Source of the DNA: Mytilisepta virgata
Lineage: Eukaryota > Mollusca > Bivalvia > Mytilida > Mytilidae
Assembly: GCA_028015205.1 (NCBI GenBank)
Contig: CM051514.1
Coordinates: 30,520,150 to 30,584,149 of the forward strand
DNA length: 64,000 bases
Reading direction: 5' to 3'
In this document: positions 31,973-42,998 of the stretch, in pieces
Layout: every line of letters begins with the position of its first letter
How positions within the stretch are numbered: position 1 is the stretch's first letter
The notes under the pieces: model-generated
The model's input: the letters and a program-made list of their open reading frames with translations, nothing else
The model's database searches: none
What the model was told of the DNA's origin: nothing
Program-made: the position numbers and the translations under genes

Positions 31973-32712
31973 AATTAACTTTCACTAAAAAAAATCACAT
32001 GTATTTCATATTACCAATAGTCACAATTTTCGGATGAGTGAATAAATTGTCTGTTTAACAATATATTTAATGTTTATCTCTGTGTCCTTCTTGATGAGTG
32101 AGAAACTGTAAACGTAATTCATAAATTATTATTTTTTATTGGTCGACTTAAGATATGCTAAACTGAGGGATATACATTTGTAAACCTGTATAGTGTACGT
32201 CTTACGTAGAAAATCAATGTTTACAGTTCTATCTTGTCATGATATTTCACCATTCTTTTTCTGTTCTTTTCCTCCTTCTGAACTTGTCTTTTCATTGTTA
32301 ATTAAGGTGTTGGTATTGTAATATACATGTATTGTCAATGTCAGATAAGTTTATCTGTGTTCATTAAAATAGATATCTATTCTTTAATTGTATGTATTGT
32401 ATGTTGATTGTTGGTGTTTTTGTAGTAGTCATTTTAAAAATAACAATTGTCATTGACAAATCATAGCGTTAGAATGAAGTACTGGAAATGCAATACATAA
32501 ATCAGTAGAAATATATTTTATCTAAAAATTTCATTCCATATTTTCCTCTTACAAGTTTTAAACCATGCCGATTTTTATAAGATTCATATCTGCATCGAAA
32601 ACAAAAAAATAATTAAACCATGTTAACACTCGGATAAAATATTTTACTTTTTGCCAAAACTATTTGTGAACATCATTTTTGCAATACTTTAAAATGATAG
32701 TATTTATTACAG
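31973..32712. other. Left-arm non-coding sequence downstream of transposase
   Basis: AT-rich, mirrored in the right arm; nothing recognised. Confidence 0.45.
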
Positions 32713-32829
32713 GTCATTTATTGGGATGAATCCATGGGTGAAAAAGAAGGAGATAATCCAGACAAGTTTGAGCTTTTGTATGAAGAATTACTTGATGACA
32801 TTAAAGATGGAAACCTTAAAGTTGTAAAA
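32713..32829 (+). CDS. Small phase-0 exon, left arm (unknown protein)
   Basis: Acceptor TATTACAG ends at 32,712 and donor GTAAGT starts at 32,830. Thirty-nine codons, VIYWDESMGEKEGDNPDKFE... ending in KVVK, acidic and helical. Perfectly bounded by splice signals in both arms, so it is likely a real exon of an element or captured gene. Upstream exons not found; function unknown. Confidence 0.45.
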
Positions 32830-33119
32830 GTAAGTAATGTCATGCATAGCTTTGGAGGGGTTAATTTACAAAATGTGTTCTTTTTTTCTATACGGTAATT
32901 AAAATTACTGGTGTGTGGCAATCAACCGTTTCATCCATCATATATATAAAATTAATTCTTTATTGCAGAAATTAAATTTTTTATTAAGATGAACAGTTTG
33001 GGATACTTATCAGGATAATTTGTTTAATTTTTCCATATTTTTTCAAAATTTAAACATTCTGTTCAGTTGTCAATTAAAAAAGGCAATTTAATTGCTATTT
33101 CAATATTTTTTTCTTTCAG

Positions 33120-33174
33120 CACTGTTGATACAAAAACAGAAACAGACTTTAGCATGTTTACCATAAAAACTTCA
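33120..33174 (+). CDS. Small exon near the inner arm edge (left)
   Basis: Acceptor TTCTTTCAG ends at 33,119 and donor GTAAGT starts at 33,175; 55 bp. In one frame it reads TVDTKTETDFSMFTIKTS. If it follows the exon at 32,713 directly (phase 0) the protein would stop after two codons (His, Cys, stop), so either it is terminal coding or another exon lies between. Confidence 0.35.
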
Positions 33175-33909
33175 GTAAGTTTTGATAATAAATTAGAGTT
33201 ATCCTTCTTTGTTTATCACACATTCTTTGGAAAATACCCTACATATATTTATAATATACATGTCATGTTATGGTTGAATTGTGTTGTCCAATGAGGTTCA
33301 GGTTTGCTTTACTTATAGGTGAAGGTCACATTTTATTGATTTTTAAACAAGAATATGAATAGGTTGCCTTGAAAATTTTACTTGATATTACTACACTTGT
33401 CATGAAATCGTAGTTGGTCTCAATTCCTGTATTCAGTGAGTTTTCTCTTAGCTCTGTAGGTTTGTGAAGGTTATAAGGTAAAAGTGTTGTGCATCATTTG
33501 CTTTAATTCAAATTAAAACAAATTTTATTTTCTTTAAATGCAATTTGTTTTGAAGTAATGGATTTTTTTACAGCAGTTTTCTTTATTCTGTAGCGTTATT
33601 TTCTGTAATCGGCATTTTAAATTTGTTGGGCATTTTAAATAATTTTGTTCATTGTGGAACATAATATTCCCTATTTTAGTTATATTTGGATTGTCTCCCA
33701 TTGTACCATTGTGTACAGAGTTATCTTTCTTTCAAGAAGGTCATAAACAGTGAACAAAGTAGTTTTTCTACAAAATATTTTTCTTCCTAACAATACACAT
33801 CATTGATGTTCTTGGATATATTTTCCCACATTTTTTTATGTCTGATTAAGGTATTCTCCATTTCATTATTTTCAGAAAAACAAGTAGTTTTTGCTGTTTT
33901 TGAAATAAA

Positions 33910-34014
33910 CACTTGTCAGCACAGGAATTGTTTCAAAAAATACATCGATGTAAGGAAGACACGGAGGAGGGGGACATATATATTTTTGAAACAAGTGCCT
34001 GTGCTTGTCAGGTG
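33910..34014 (+). repeat. Imperfect hairpin (~32-bp arms)
   Basis: CACTTGTCAGCACAGG...TTGTTTCAAAAA pairs with TTTTTGAAACAAGTGCCTGT GCTTGTCAGGTG across a ~40-base loop rich in GGAGGAGGGGG. It could fold as a pre-miRNA-sized stem or be a small MITE. Confidence 0.45.
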
Positions 34015-34790
34015 GAAAGATGATTTGTGCCTGCATGTGAGACAACTCCAAATTCTGCAAATACTAGAGTAGGGACTATTTTCTATATTTTAGGTCATTA
34101 CATTACAACTAAAATTTTATTATTCAAAGAAGCTGTCTGTAATATGCACATTTTAATTTCTATACTCAACAGTTGATGCTATTCAACTCTAACTTCCTTC
34201 ACTAAAATTAAAAATAGTCAAGTTCTGCATAGTTTGTTGTAAACTTAATACTAAGACCAGTATATATGAAAAGGGAAGTAACTCATTTTATTTTATTTCA
34301 TTATTTTACTTTCAACAACCCACATTTTACTATATTTTAACTTTCCAGTACCTAAATAGTGAATATAAATTCCAGTTATAATAACTGCTCATTTAAAATA
34401 AAATAAATTTGTGCAATGTGATTTCAGATACGTTCGTAATTTATAATTATATCAATCTTTTGGACTTGTATCATGGATAAAAACCAAAGGGGTTTAAAGT
34501 TACTTCCATAATGTGAAGATATATATGGAAAAGTTTCTGAACTATACATATACCCTCGTACTAAAACTTTAAGTTGCACCTATGATAAAATACAGAAAGA
34601 ACTTTTATTCAGAGAACATATAACTGAGGCAATTTCTGATATCAAGATTTCATAATTTAGATAAGCTGTTTGAAATATGCATACTACATCTGTTATGTTA
34701 TCTTAAACAGCAAAAATGTTCAACAAAGTAAGATCTACAAAATAAGTCAACATGACCAAAATCATTGATTGACCCCTTATAGGAGTTTTT
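34015..34790. other. Spacer sequence, nothing recognised
   Basis: AT-rich with no supported exon or repeat boundary. Confidence 0.4.
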
Positions 34791-34824
34791 GCCCTTTAAA
34801 GACGGCATCCAGTGTAACTTTCCT

Positions 34825-35580
34825 TTAAAGATCTTTTCCTCTCAAACCACTGGACCAATTGGGACCAAACTTTGGTGGAATGGTCCTTGGGTGGCCCCCT
34901 TCCAAAATTATGTCTGGCATCCCCAACTTCCAACCAAGATGGCTGTTATTACTAAAAATAGAAAAGGGGGGGGGGTGACTTTCAAAAATCTTCTTATATG
35001 AAACTACAAGTCCAGTATTTCTTAAACACTTGACCAATTGCAACCAGACTTGGCAGCAATGGTCCTTAGATGGTCCTCTTACAGAGGTGTGTCCAATGAC
35101 CCGGACTGTCAACCAAGATGGCCACCACAACCGAACTTAGTTTAACATAGGGCCGTATAGGAAAATTCATTGAAAAATCTTCTTGTCTGAAACCACTTGA
35201 CATATTGGAGCCAGACTTGGGAGCATTGGTCCTTAGGAGGTCCTCTTTCAGAAATGTGTCCGAATTCATGGACTGTGAACCAAGATGGCCGCACCAGCAG
35301 AACTTAGTCTAACATAGGACCCTATGGGAAATTCACTCAAAAATCTTCTTGTCTGAAACCACTAAGCCAATTAGAATTAGACTTGGTAGCAATGGTCCTT
35401 AGATGGTCCTCTTTCAGAATTTTGTGCAATGACACAGGCGGTCAACCAAGATGGCCGCCACAACCGAACTTAGTTTAACATAGGGCCCAATAGAAAAATT
35501 CATTGAAAAATCTTCTTGTCTGAAACCACTTGACATATTGGAGCCAGACTTTGCAGCATTGGTCCTTAGGACGTCCTTTT
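34825..35580 (+). repeat. ~167-bp tandem repeats (CCAAGATGGCCGCC family), first part
   Basis: CAACCAAGATGGC-type cores at ~34,931, 35,111, 35,278 and 35,444, with TGGTCCTTAGATGGTCCTCT between. The array breaks at ~35,580 and resumes at ~37,806, which marks a nested insertion. Confidence 0.7.
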
Positions 35581-37805
35581 TATACGTCAGCGTCGTCGTC
35601 CGAAGACATTTGGTTTTCGCACTATAACTTTAGTATAAGTTAATAGAAATCTATGAAATTTAAACACAAGGTTTATGACCACAAAAGGAAGGTTGGGATT
35701 GATTTTGGGAGTTTTGGTCCCAACAGTTTAAGAATTAGGGGCCAAAAAAGGGCCCAATAAGCATTTTTCTTGGTTTTCGCACAATAACTCTAGTATAAGT
35801 AAACAGAAATCTATGAAATTTTAACACAAGGTTTATGACCACAACAGGAAGGTTGGGATTGTTTTTGGGAGTTTTGGTCTCAACGGTTTAGGAATTAGGG
35901 GCTAAAAAAGGGCCCAAATAAGCATTTTTCTTGGTTTTTGCACAATAACTTTAGTATAAGTAAATAGAAATTTATGAAATTTAAACACAAGGTTTATGAC
36001 CACAAAAGGAAGGTTGGGATTGATTTTGGGAGTTTGGTCCCAACAGTTTAGGAATTAGGGGCCAAAAGGGTCCAAAATTAAACTTTGTTTGATTTCATCG
36101 AAAATTGAACTATTGGGGTTCTTTGATATGCCGAATCTAACTGCATTTAGATTCTTAATTTTTGGTCCCGTTTTCAAATTGGTCTACATTAAGGTCCAAA
36201 GGGTCCAAAATTAAACTTAGTTTGATTTTAACAAAAATTGAATTCTTGGGGTTCTTTGATATGCTGAATCTAAACATATACTTAGTTTTTTTATTGAGGG
36301 CCCAGTTTTCAAGTTGGTCAAAATCGGGGTCCAAAATTAAACTTTGTTTGATTTCATCGAAAATTTAACTGTTGGGGTTCTTTGATATGCCGAATCTAAC
36401 CGTGCATTTAGATTCTTATTTTTTGGTCCGTTTTCAAATTGGTCTCCATTAAGGTCCGAAGGGTCCAAAATTAAACTGCTTGATTTTAACAAAAATTGAA
36501 TTCTTGGGGTTCTTTGATATGCTGAATCTAAACATGTACTTAGTTTTTTTATTATGGGCCCAGTTTTCAAGTTGGTCCAAATCGGGGTCCAAAATTAAAG
36601 CTAAAAAAGGGGTAAATTTTTTTTTTGGGGGGGGGGGGGGCAATTCTCCACAGCATATTGTATTGCACAAGAAGCAAAAAATTGAATATAAATTGAAATC
36701 ATATGACCAATTCTAAGTTCTTTATTTCAGTTATTCTGTGTCAGAAACCTATTATGTGTCAAATATTTGAAGAAATTTTCAATTGCACAGTATTGCGCAA
36801 TAGCAAGAAATTGATATGTGTGCCCTGTTATCAAAACTTTATTATTAACAAATTCCATTGAAAATTTGCCAATGACTCTAGTTTAATGAACTTCTTTGGA
36901 AATTTGCCAATATAAAATATGCTGATGAAGCTTTTTTGTTTATCTCATCTAAACTGCTTTTAAATTATGTATATTTAAAATTTGCCATCCACGACTATGA
37001 TGTCATTTTCTATTTTTATATGTTATGGTGTATTTAAAGGGGCTGTTATGGTTGCAAAGTATAAAGAAATGGGGGGGGGGGGGTGAAAACAAAATTTAGG
37101 GGGGAGGGGGGTAAATGAGAAATTGGGGAAGGGGTAATTTTTTTCTCATTTCATATTTCATAAATTAAGAAAATTTAAAAAGAATTTTTAGCAAAAAAAG
37201 GGGGGGTAACAATAAATTTTATTGTTTTTTTGTTTTTTTTGGGAGGGGGGGGTCAATGTGCAACTTCATAGTGTATTGCACAAAAGCTAAAAAAAGGGGT
37301 AAATTATTATTTTTTTTTTGGGGGGGGCAGGCAATTCTCCACAGCATATTGTATTGCACAAGAAGCAAAAAATTGAATATAAATTGAAATCATATGACCA
37401 ATTCTAAGTTCTTTGATTTCAGTTATTCTGTGTCAGAAACTTATTATGTGTCAAATATTTGAAGAAATTTTCAATTGCACAGTATTGCTCAATAGCAAGA
37501 AATCTTCAGTTGCACAGTATTGCGCAATAGCAAGAAATTCATATGTGTGCCCAATTTTAAATTTTAAATTGGTTATTTCTGATTTATATATAAAAACAAA
37601 TAATACTGATATGGTTTGAATAGGTAAATTAAAAATTTTTAAGTTCTTAGACAACATTCATTCTGTGTCAGAAACCTATGCTGTGTCAAATATTCATTCA
37701 CAATCCAAATTCAGTATTGTATCAAGCTTGAATGTTGTGTTCATAATTGCCCCAACTATTCAGGGTTCGACATCTGCGGTCGTATCTAGCTGCGCCCAGC
37801 GGAGC
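35581..37805 (+). mobile_element. Nested ~2.2-kb repeat element inside the tandem array
   Basis: The tandem units on each side match, so this block is inserted. It starts CGTCAGCGTCGTCGTCCGAA and ends CTGCGCCCAGCGGAGCATTT. Inside are three ~160-bp repeats (ATAACTTTAGTATAAGTAAA...GGTTGGGATTG) at 35,620-36,070, then TTTGATATGCTGAATCTAAA blocks at 36,120-36,600. I associate these with a very abundant mussel repeat family. No transposase seen. Confidence 0.6.
36640..37550 (+). repeat. ~690-bp direct duplication in the nested element
   Basis: CAATTCTCCACAGCATATTG starts at ~36,640 and again at ~37,330; the following ~180 bp match, including TATTCTGTGTCAGAAAC. Poly-G stretches at 36,630, 37,070 and 37,240 lie at the duplication edges. 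Confidence 0.65.
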
Positions 37806-38060
37806 ATTTTATTCAGAAATGTGTCTGATTTCGTGGACTGTGAACCAAGATGGTCGCCACAGCAGAACTTAGTTTAACATAGGACCCTATGGGAAATTCA
37901 CTCAAAAATCTTCTCGTCTGAAACCAGACTTAGCAGAAATGGTCCTTAGATGGTTCTCTTTTAGAAATGTATCCGTTGACCTGGACTAAACCAAGATGAC
38001 CGCCACAGCTGAAATTAGTTTAACATAGGATCCTAGAGAAAAACCAGCCAAATTGACAGC
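37806..38060 (+). repeat. ~167-bp tandem repeats (CCAAGATGGCCGCC family), second part
   Basis: GAACCAAGATGGTCGCCAC at ~37,841 and AACCAAGATGACCGCCAC at ~37,989 continue the array interrupted at 35,580. Confidence 0.65.
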
Positions 38061-38260
38061 AACACTTAAATTTTTAGGTCTGCTCAAGGTGAAAAGTTAA
38101 ATCCAGGTGAGCAATATAGTTAATTAAATGGATAGAAAATATTGAATATTAACCCATTTCCTATAAAGTATGAATGACCCCCTCCATCCCCCCCCAAACT
38201 GTTCATGCCTAATAACTACCGTATATACCAAAATCATTAATTCCTACGATAAATAACTTT

Positions 38261-38632
38261 ACCTGTTGCCCTGCATGTGGTTAGTTGCCTAAGGGTATAT
38301 ATACACCTGTTGTCCTGCATGGGATTAGTTGCCTAAGGCTTTTTACACCTGTTGCCCTGCATGGGGTTAGTTGCAGAAGGGTATATATACACCTGTTGCC
38401 CTGCATGGGCTTAGTTGCCTAAGGGTATATATACACCTGTTGTCCTGCATGGGGTTAGTTGCCTAAGGGTATATCTACACCTGTTGTCCTGCATGGGGTT
38501 GGTTGCCTAAGGCTTTTTACACCTGTTGCCCTGCATGGGGTTAGTTGCAGAAGGGTATATACACCTGTTGCCCTGCATGGGGTTAGTTGCCTAAGGGTAT
38601 ATATACACCTTTTCCCTGCATGGGGTTAGTTG
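38261..38632 (+). repeat. Minisatellite, ~41/47-bp units, about nine copies
   Basis: CACCTGTTGCCCTGCATGGG then TTAGTTGCCTAAGGGTATAT. Two length variants alternate: one with TATATATA, one with GGCTTTTTA. Confidence 0.85.
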
Positions 38633-38854
38633 GGTCAGTTAGATTTTACACATATGTATACAAATCCACATATCTTTGACATCTTTCCTGAATGGCATAT
38701 AAATTTAATAATTTAAATGAAAAGAAGTACAAATAGCAACCACCTACAGTGCTTAAATCCCATTTCCCGTTTCCCGGGTCAAGTAAAAAAAAGGGTCTGG
38801 AAAGTAATTCTATTATGGAAATCACAATTGTCCCCTGCTGCAACCCTGCTTTCA

Positions 38855-39340
38855 TGAACTTGAATTATTCATGAACATTCTGGAATAATTCCAGAATATT
38901 CATGAATAATATTCTGGAATATTCATGAATATTCAAGGTTACTATGCATGAATATTCATGAATGTTAAATGGCACCATGAATATACATGAATATTGTATG
39001 AACTGAATAACCAAGAATTAACATGAATATTTATCTACAGAATATTCAGGAATATTCATGAATGTGAAAAAGGATGTCCATTAATACTGAACGGTGGAAT
39101 ATTCAAGAATAACCATGAATGTGAAATAGGATGTCCATGAATAATGCATGATAGAATATTCTAGAATCACCATGAATGTAAAATATCCATCCCAATATTG
39201 AATGGTTAAATATTCTAGAATAACCTTGAATGTGAATAATTCATGAATATTGAATGGTTGAATATTCTAGAATAACCATGAATGTGAAATAGGTGTCCAT
39301 GACTATTGAATCTAGGAATATTCTAGAATAACCATGAAAA
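38855..39340. repeat. Tract dense in GAAnnTTC / TTCnnGAA (heat-shock-element-like)
   Basis: Dozens of GAATATTC, TTCATGAA, TTCTAGAA and TTCCAGAA octamers, often in alternating runs such as GAATATTCATGAATATTC, plus ~45-bp units ending CCATGAATGTGAAATAGG. The alternating GAA/TTC pentamer layout is that of HSF binding sites. Confidence 0.55.
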
Positions 39341-40383
39341 CAATTATGCCTGGAAATTCTTTCAAATGAAAACCAAAATATACTCTAGTTAGCAAAAGCA
39401 AATACAGAAACTTTTAAAAAGTTGAAAATATTGTTTAGTCATGATAACTGTAAAACATGAATTTACAATAAATTTAAATGGAAAAAAGCAAAATTGTCCA
39501 CCATTTAATTTCTGAATGTTGATTCAATTTTAAGCACTGACGTTATTGATGGTATTGTTAACATTTTCCAACTTAGCAAAGCAGTAAAGTTTCATTTTTT
39601 CCATTTATTTCATTTATTTTAAATAGTAAGTTGAAAAAACATTAAATCATGTTTGCTGCATAAAAATTGTACTCTCAAAGTGCAAGCAAGTCAATCAGAA
39701 ATTTTGATTGATTTAAAATTGGCATAAAATGTTATCCAAACCTGCCCCTTGGTAGGTGTTTTCAGATCTTATACACAAGTGACAAGCAAATCTAATGGAG
39801 CAAAGTGACAGACCCGGGCATTTTACTCAGACTATCAATCTTAACTACATACATATTTTTTACTTCTTTGTGCATGTGTTTTTAAGGCGGATTACTTTTT
39901 GAACATTTTGCAACTTTGCAATTATATCTTTTTCACTTTTATCTTGAAATTTTCTAAATTCCTGCCAATAATATTGACAAAATTCTTCCAGGAATTTAAA
40001 AATCCTGCTAAAAATAACAAATTCTACCAGGAATATTTTTCAGAATCCTACTAGGAATGTTAAAAAAAAAAAAACAAGGATAATGAACAATGGTATACTG
40101 TTAAATTTTTATGCAGATATGCGCAAAGAAAAAATATTACATGCTGAATAATTTGTATTTAAACAATTCTCTGTAACAAAATACATACACAGGCCAATGT
40201 ATATAATTTCGAAAAATTGTATTTCTAAGTATGCATTTACATAATTGTTTATAATATATCATGGTTTTTTTTTGCTGTAATAATGTCAATCATAACAATA
40301 GTTCCCCAGTAGAAGACTTGGTATTGATAAAAGTGTTCATCATCCATTTTACTTGGTTGGTGTCTCACGCAGCATTTGTTTTT
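39341..40383. other. Spacer sequence, no gene
   Basis: AT-rich. A patch at 39,955-40,050 repeats CAGGAAT / CTGCTA-type words also found at 49,100-49,330. Confidence 0.4.
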
Positions 40384-40487
40384 TTAATTTTTTCTGGAAT
40401 AAGCAATGGCCTCTGTAATACCATCATTCATTTCTGATTCAGTGGCTGGCTTCGATTGGTGTTTCTTACAATAGCCCTCAGAATATG
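40384..40487 (-). pseudogene. BEN-domain-like gene remnant, last exon
   Basis: Acceptor ATTTTCAG ends at 40,488; two bases complete a split Ala codon, then 33 residues YSEGYCKKHQSKPATESE...SRKN and a TAA. Phase fits the donor at 40,986 exactly. The content (aromatic-rich start, then ITEAI) fits the C-terminal helix of a BEN domain. Read together with 40,987-41,197. Confidence 0.4.
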
Positions 40488-40986
40488 CTGAAAATTGAAA
40501 ACACATAGAAGGATATTTGAAGAAACAAAAAACCGCTCTTATACAATACAGATTCTTAATAAAAAAAAATACTTTATAGACAAACTGTTTCCCTGCATCC
40601 CTAGCATTAGTTTGTAATGGAACATATTAAAAATTGTATTTTGTAAAATTGAGTTCAGTAGTCGGAGTATTTAGAGATTGTTCAAGAATTAAAATGTACC
40701 TTAATTTTGTAAGAGTTCAATCTAATTAGTTATACAGTGCTTTATTTTTCAGAATGGTGCATGCCAAGATACATGCACCTCTTCAGTGTGAAAAAAAATC
40801 TATTACTTAAGTTGCCTGTAACAATGATACGAAAAAAAACCCCAAAAAGTCCATAGTCTGCTTGAGTACAAAATTTTTTGTTGTAACAAAATGAGTTGAT
40901 TGATTGGCAGCATAAAGTTTAAACTGAATTTTTAACTCCATTATTGAATATTCTGAAAATGTTCAAGCACTGTTCAAAATATATAC

Positions 40987-41197
40987 CTTTGCTGGTCTGA
41001 ATTTTGCTTTAGTCTAGAAATGGTCTGGTATCCCCTTGTTTGGCTGGTTTAATGCCCTGTCCTCTGAAGTTGGCCATTCCTTCCATTGAAAATAGTAGTG
41101 GCATTAGTTTTATTACAATATAATACTCTGGGTTCTTTTTTTTTGCCTTTGCTGTTATTCTGCACAGCTCATTAGCCTTCACCTTATGCTCAATGTA
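40987..41197 (-). pseudogene. BEN-domain-like gene remnant, penultimate exon
   Basis: Acceptor TTATTGCAG ends at 41,198 and donor GTATAT starts at 40,986, phase 1. It reads YIEHKVKANELCRITAKAKK, then VIKLMPLLFSMEGMANF, then RPFLD followed by a stop in place of a residue, then SKIQTSK. The LLF-S-x-E-x-MA and RP-x-LD landmarks resemble BEN domains. The internal TAA shows decay. BEN domains bind DNA in chromatin regulators and also occur in mobile-element proteins. No further upstream exon was found. Confidence 0.42.
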
Positions 41198-42321
41198 CTG
41201 CAATAAATAATATTTTTTTTGTTATTAATGAGTAAACAACTTTGATGATGTACATGAATTGGAATTTATTAACTGTTTATAAAGTTAACCCCCCTTTTTT
41301 TAATACTTCCACAACAGGCAAATTTGGTGATTAAAAATCATTCCTCTTCGAAATTGTTCAAAAAGGTACTCATATTCTGAGAGAATCATTTACTAGAACA
41401 AAATAACTAATTTTAATCATAATAATATCATGACATTCAACAACGTAACACTAACGGTAAATCAAGCACGAGCAGTGTTCTGTTATATAATTCAAGGTTG
41501 AATTGAAAAAAATCGGTAATGGTTATTTTGTGGGATAATAATTACCTTTTTAAACAGTCTTCATCAAAATAATAGCTTCATATTATTAATAATCCATTGT
41601 TTACAGCTTCATCCTGTCGTTGTAATTGCGCTCGAACTCGAATTTGAACCGGTGTAGCGTAAAATTTACAAGTCCGTAAAAAATGGTAGTTCCGTTTCCA
41701 GTTTCCGGTTTGTCTTTCGAATTTTACGCTGTTTACTGTAAATTTCGCAAGTAGTCGTAAAATTCACAAGCTTGTTAGAAACACAAATTATTCTGTTAAT
41801 TTTAACATATATACAAAGGACTACAAACCGTTTACACAATATTGAATGAATTAGTACTTACTTAACTTATGAATGAATGAAATAAATTATAAATATGCTT
41901 GTGTCAGCTTTGAAAAACAAAAAACATCGGCGCTCAGGATCGCGGCGTTGTTTTGTTGGTTTTTTTTTAAAGCTGCCACAATCCGTTTTCGATATAACAT
42001 TGGAAGTCAGAAGCCTACAAATTTGTGATAAACAGCTCAAATTCCAAGATTTTTTGGGATTTTTGTTTTGTTTTGGGGGGAGGGGGGACTGTTGGCGCTG
42101 TCCGAGGGATCTGCAAAATTAAAGATAAGCTAAGTCGTAAATTAACTGGTGTATGGAATATGGTAGAATTAAAATAGGTCTAGATTTATAACATTCTATG
42201 AAAAGTCGTGAATAAATCTAGAAGAAGAAAAATAATAACTTTGCTCAAAGCCACAATGAAAATGCAATACTGAATTGCTCAGCAACATACAGTAAAAGGC
42301 CTAAAAGGCATGAAATACTAC
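41198..42321. other. Spacer sequence, no gene
   Basis: 41,640-41,770 has words repeated in both orientations (GCGTAAAATTTACAAG, TTTTACGCTG, CGTAAAATTCACAAG). Nothing else recognised. Confidence 0.4.
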
Positions 42322-42547
42322 AAAAAGTAATTATTATACCACACTATGTATTAATAAAGGGAAATAAAATACTTCTCGACATATTTTGGTCATTTATTGT
42401 CCAAAAATATACCAAATTCCATTAGAGTCACAAATCTTAGCCCTTCAAAATTGCAAGTCTCCCTATTGCTCTCCTTATGGCTTTCAAAATATCAATGTGT
42501 ATGATCATTTTATGCTTCAGAAATTCATTATTATACCAAATTTGGTA

Positions 42548-42827
42548 TTAAGGTATCCGGACCATAATAGATCATGATCGAAAATTGTATCTCTTTTTGA
42601 TCGTGAAATTGGCTGAGCCAAACAATTTGAAGCTGGAATTTTGTATATATATCTATCTCAAGTTGAACAACACTTCGTTGCTTATATGTAGAGTCTGTAA
42701 AATAAGTCAGTTATATTTGCATTTCCGAAGCCTGCCGATAATTACCGAAGTCATTTCAATTGCTTTGTATGGAACATCCGGGAACTTTTAAATAATCACG
42801 TGATCATTTATGGTCCGGATACCTTAA
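42548..42827. mobile_element. MITE with TTAA target duplication
   Basis: 272-bp body between TTAA copies (42,548-42,551 and 42,824-42,827), with terminal inverted repeats GGTATCCGGACCATAA / TTATGGTCCGGATACC. The uninterrupted satellite gives TATTAATAAA at the same point, which confirms the empty site. TTAA targeting fits piggyBac- or Kolobok-type elements. Confidence 0.85.
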
Positions 42828-42998
42828 TAAAAGAAATTTATATAATTCTTGAAAAACTTTAGTCAAATATTGTCCAAAAATATACCAAATTCCATCAGAT
42901 TTACTTATCTTAAACAGTAAAAATTCCAAGTCTCTCCCTGGGTTTCAAAATATATATATGTATAGACATGAAATGCACCAGAAATTAATTATTATACC

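Larger units (their letters stand above)
15511..33395 (+). repeat. Left inverted arm (contains the LINE)
   Basis: Mirrors 50,933-63,618. The inner edge is ...GATATTACTACA at 33,395, after which left and right differ. Removing the LINE and one target duplication copy leaves about 11.07 kb. Confidence 0.88.

Noticed and set aside
34825..36716. ORFs in the tandem and nested repeats at 34.8-36.7 kb
   Set aside because: They repeat with the DNA units on both strands and show no conserved protein sequence.
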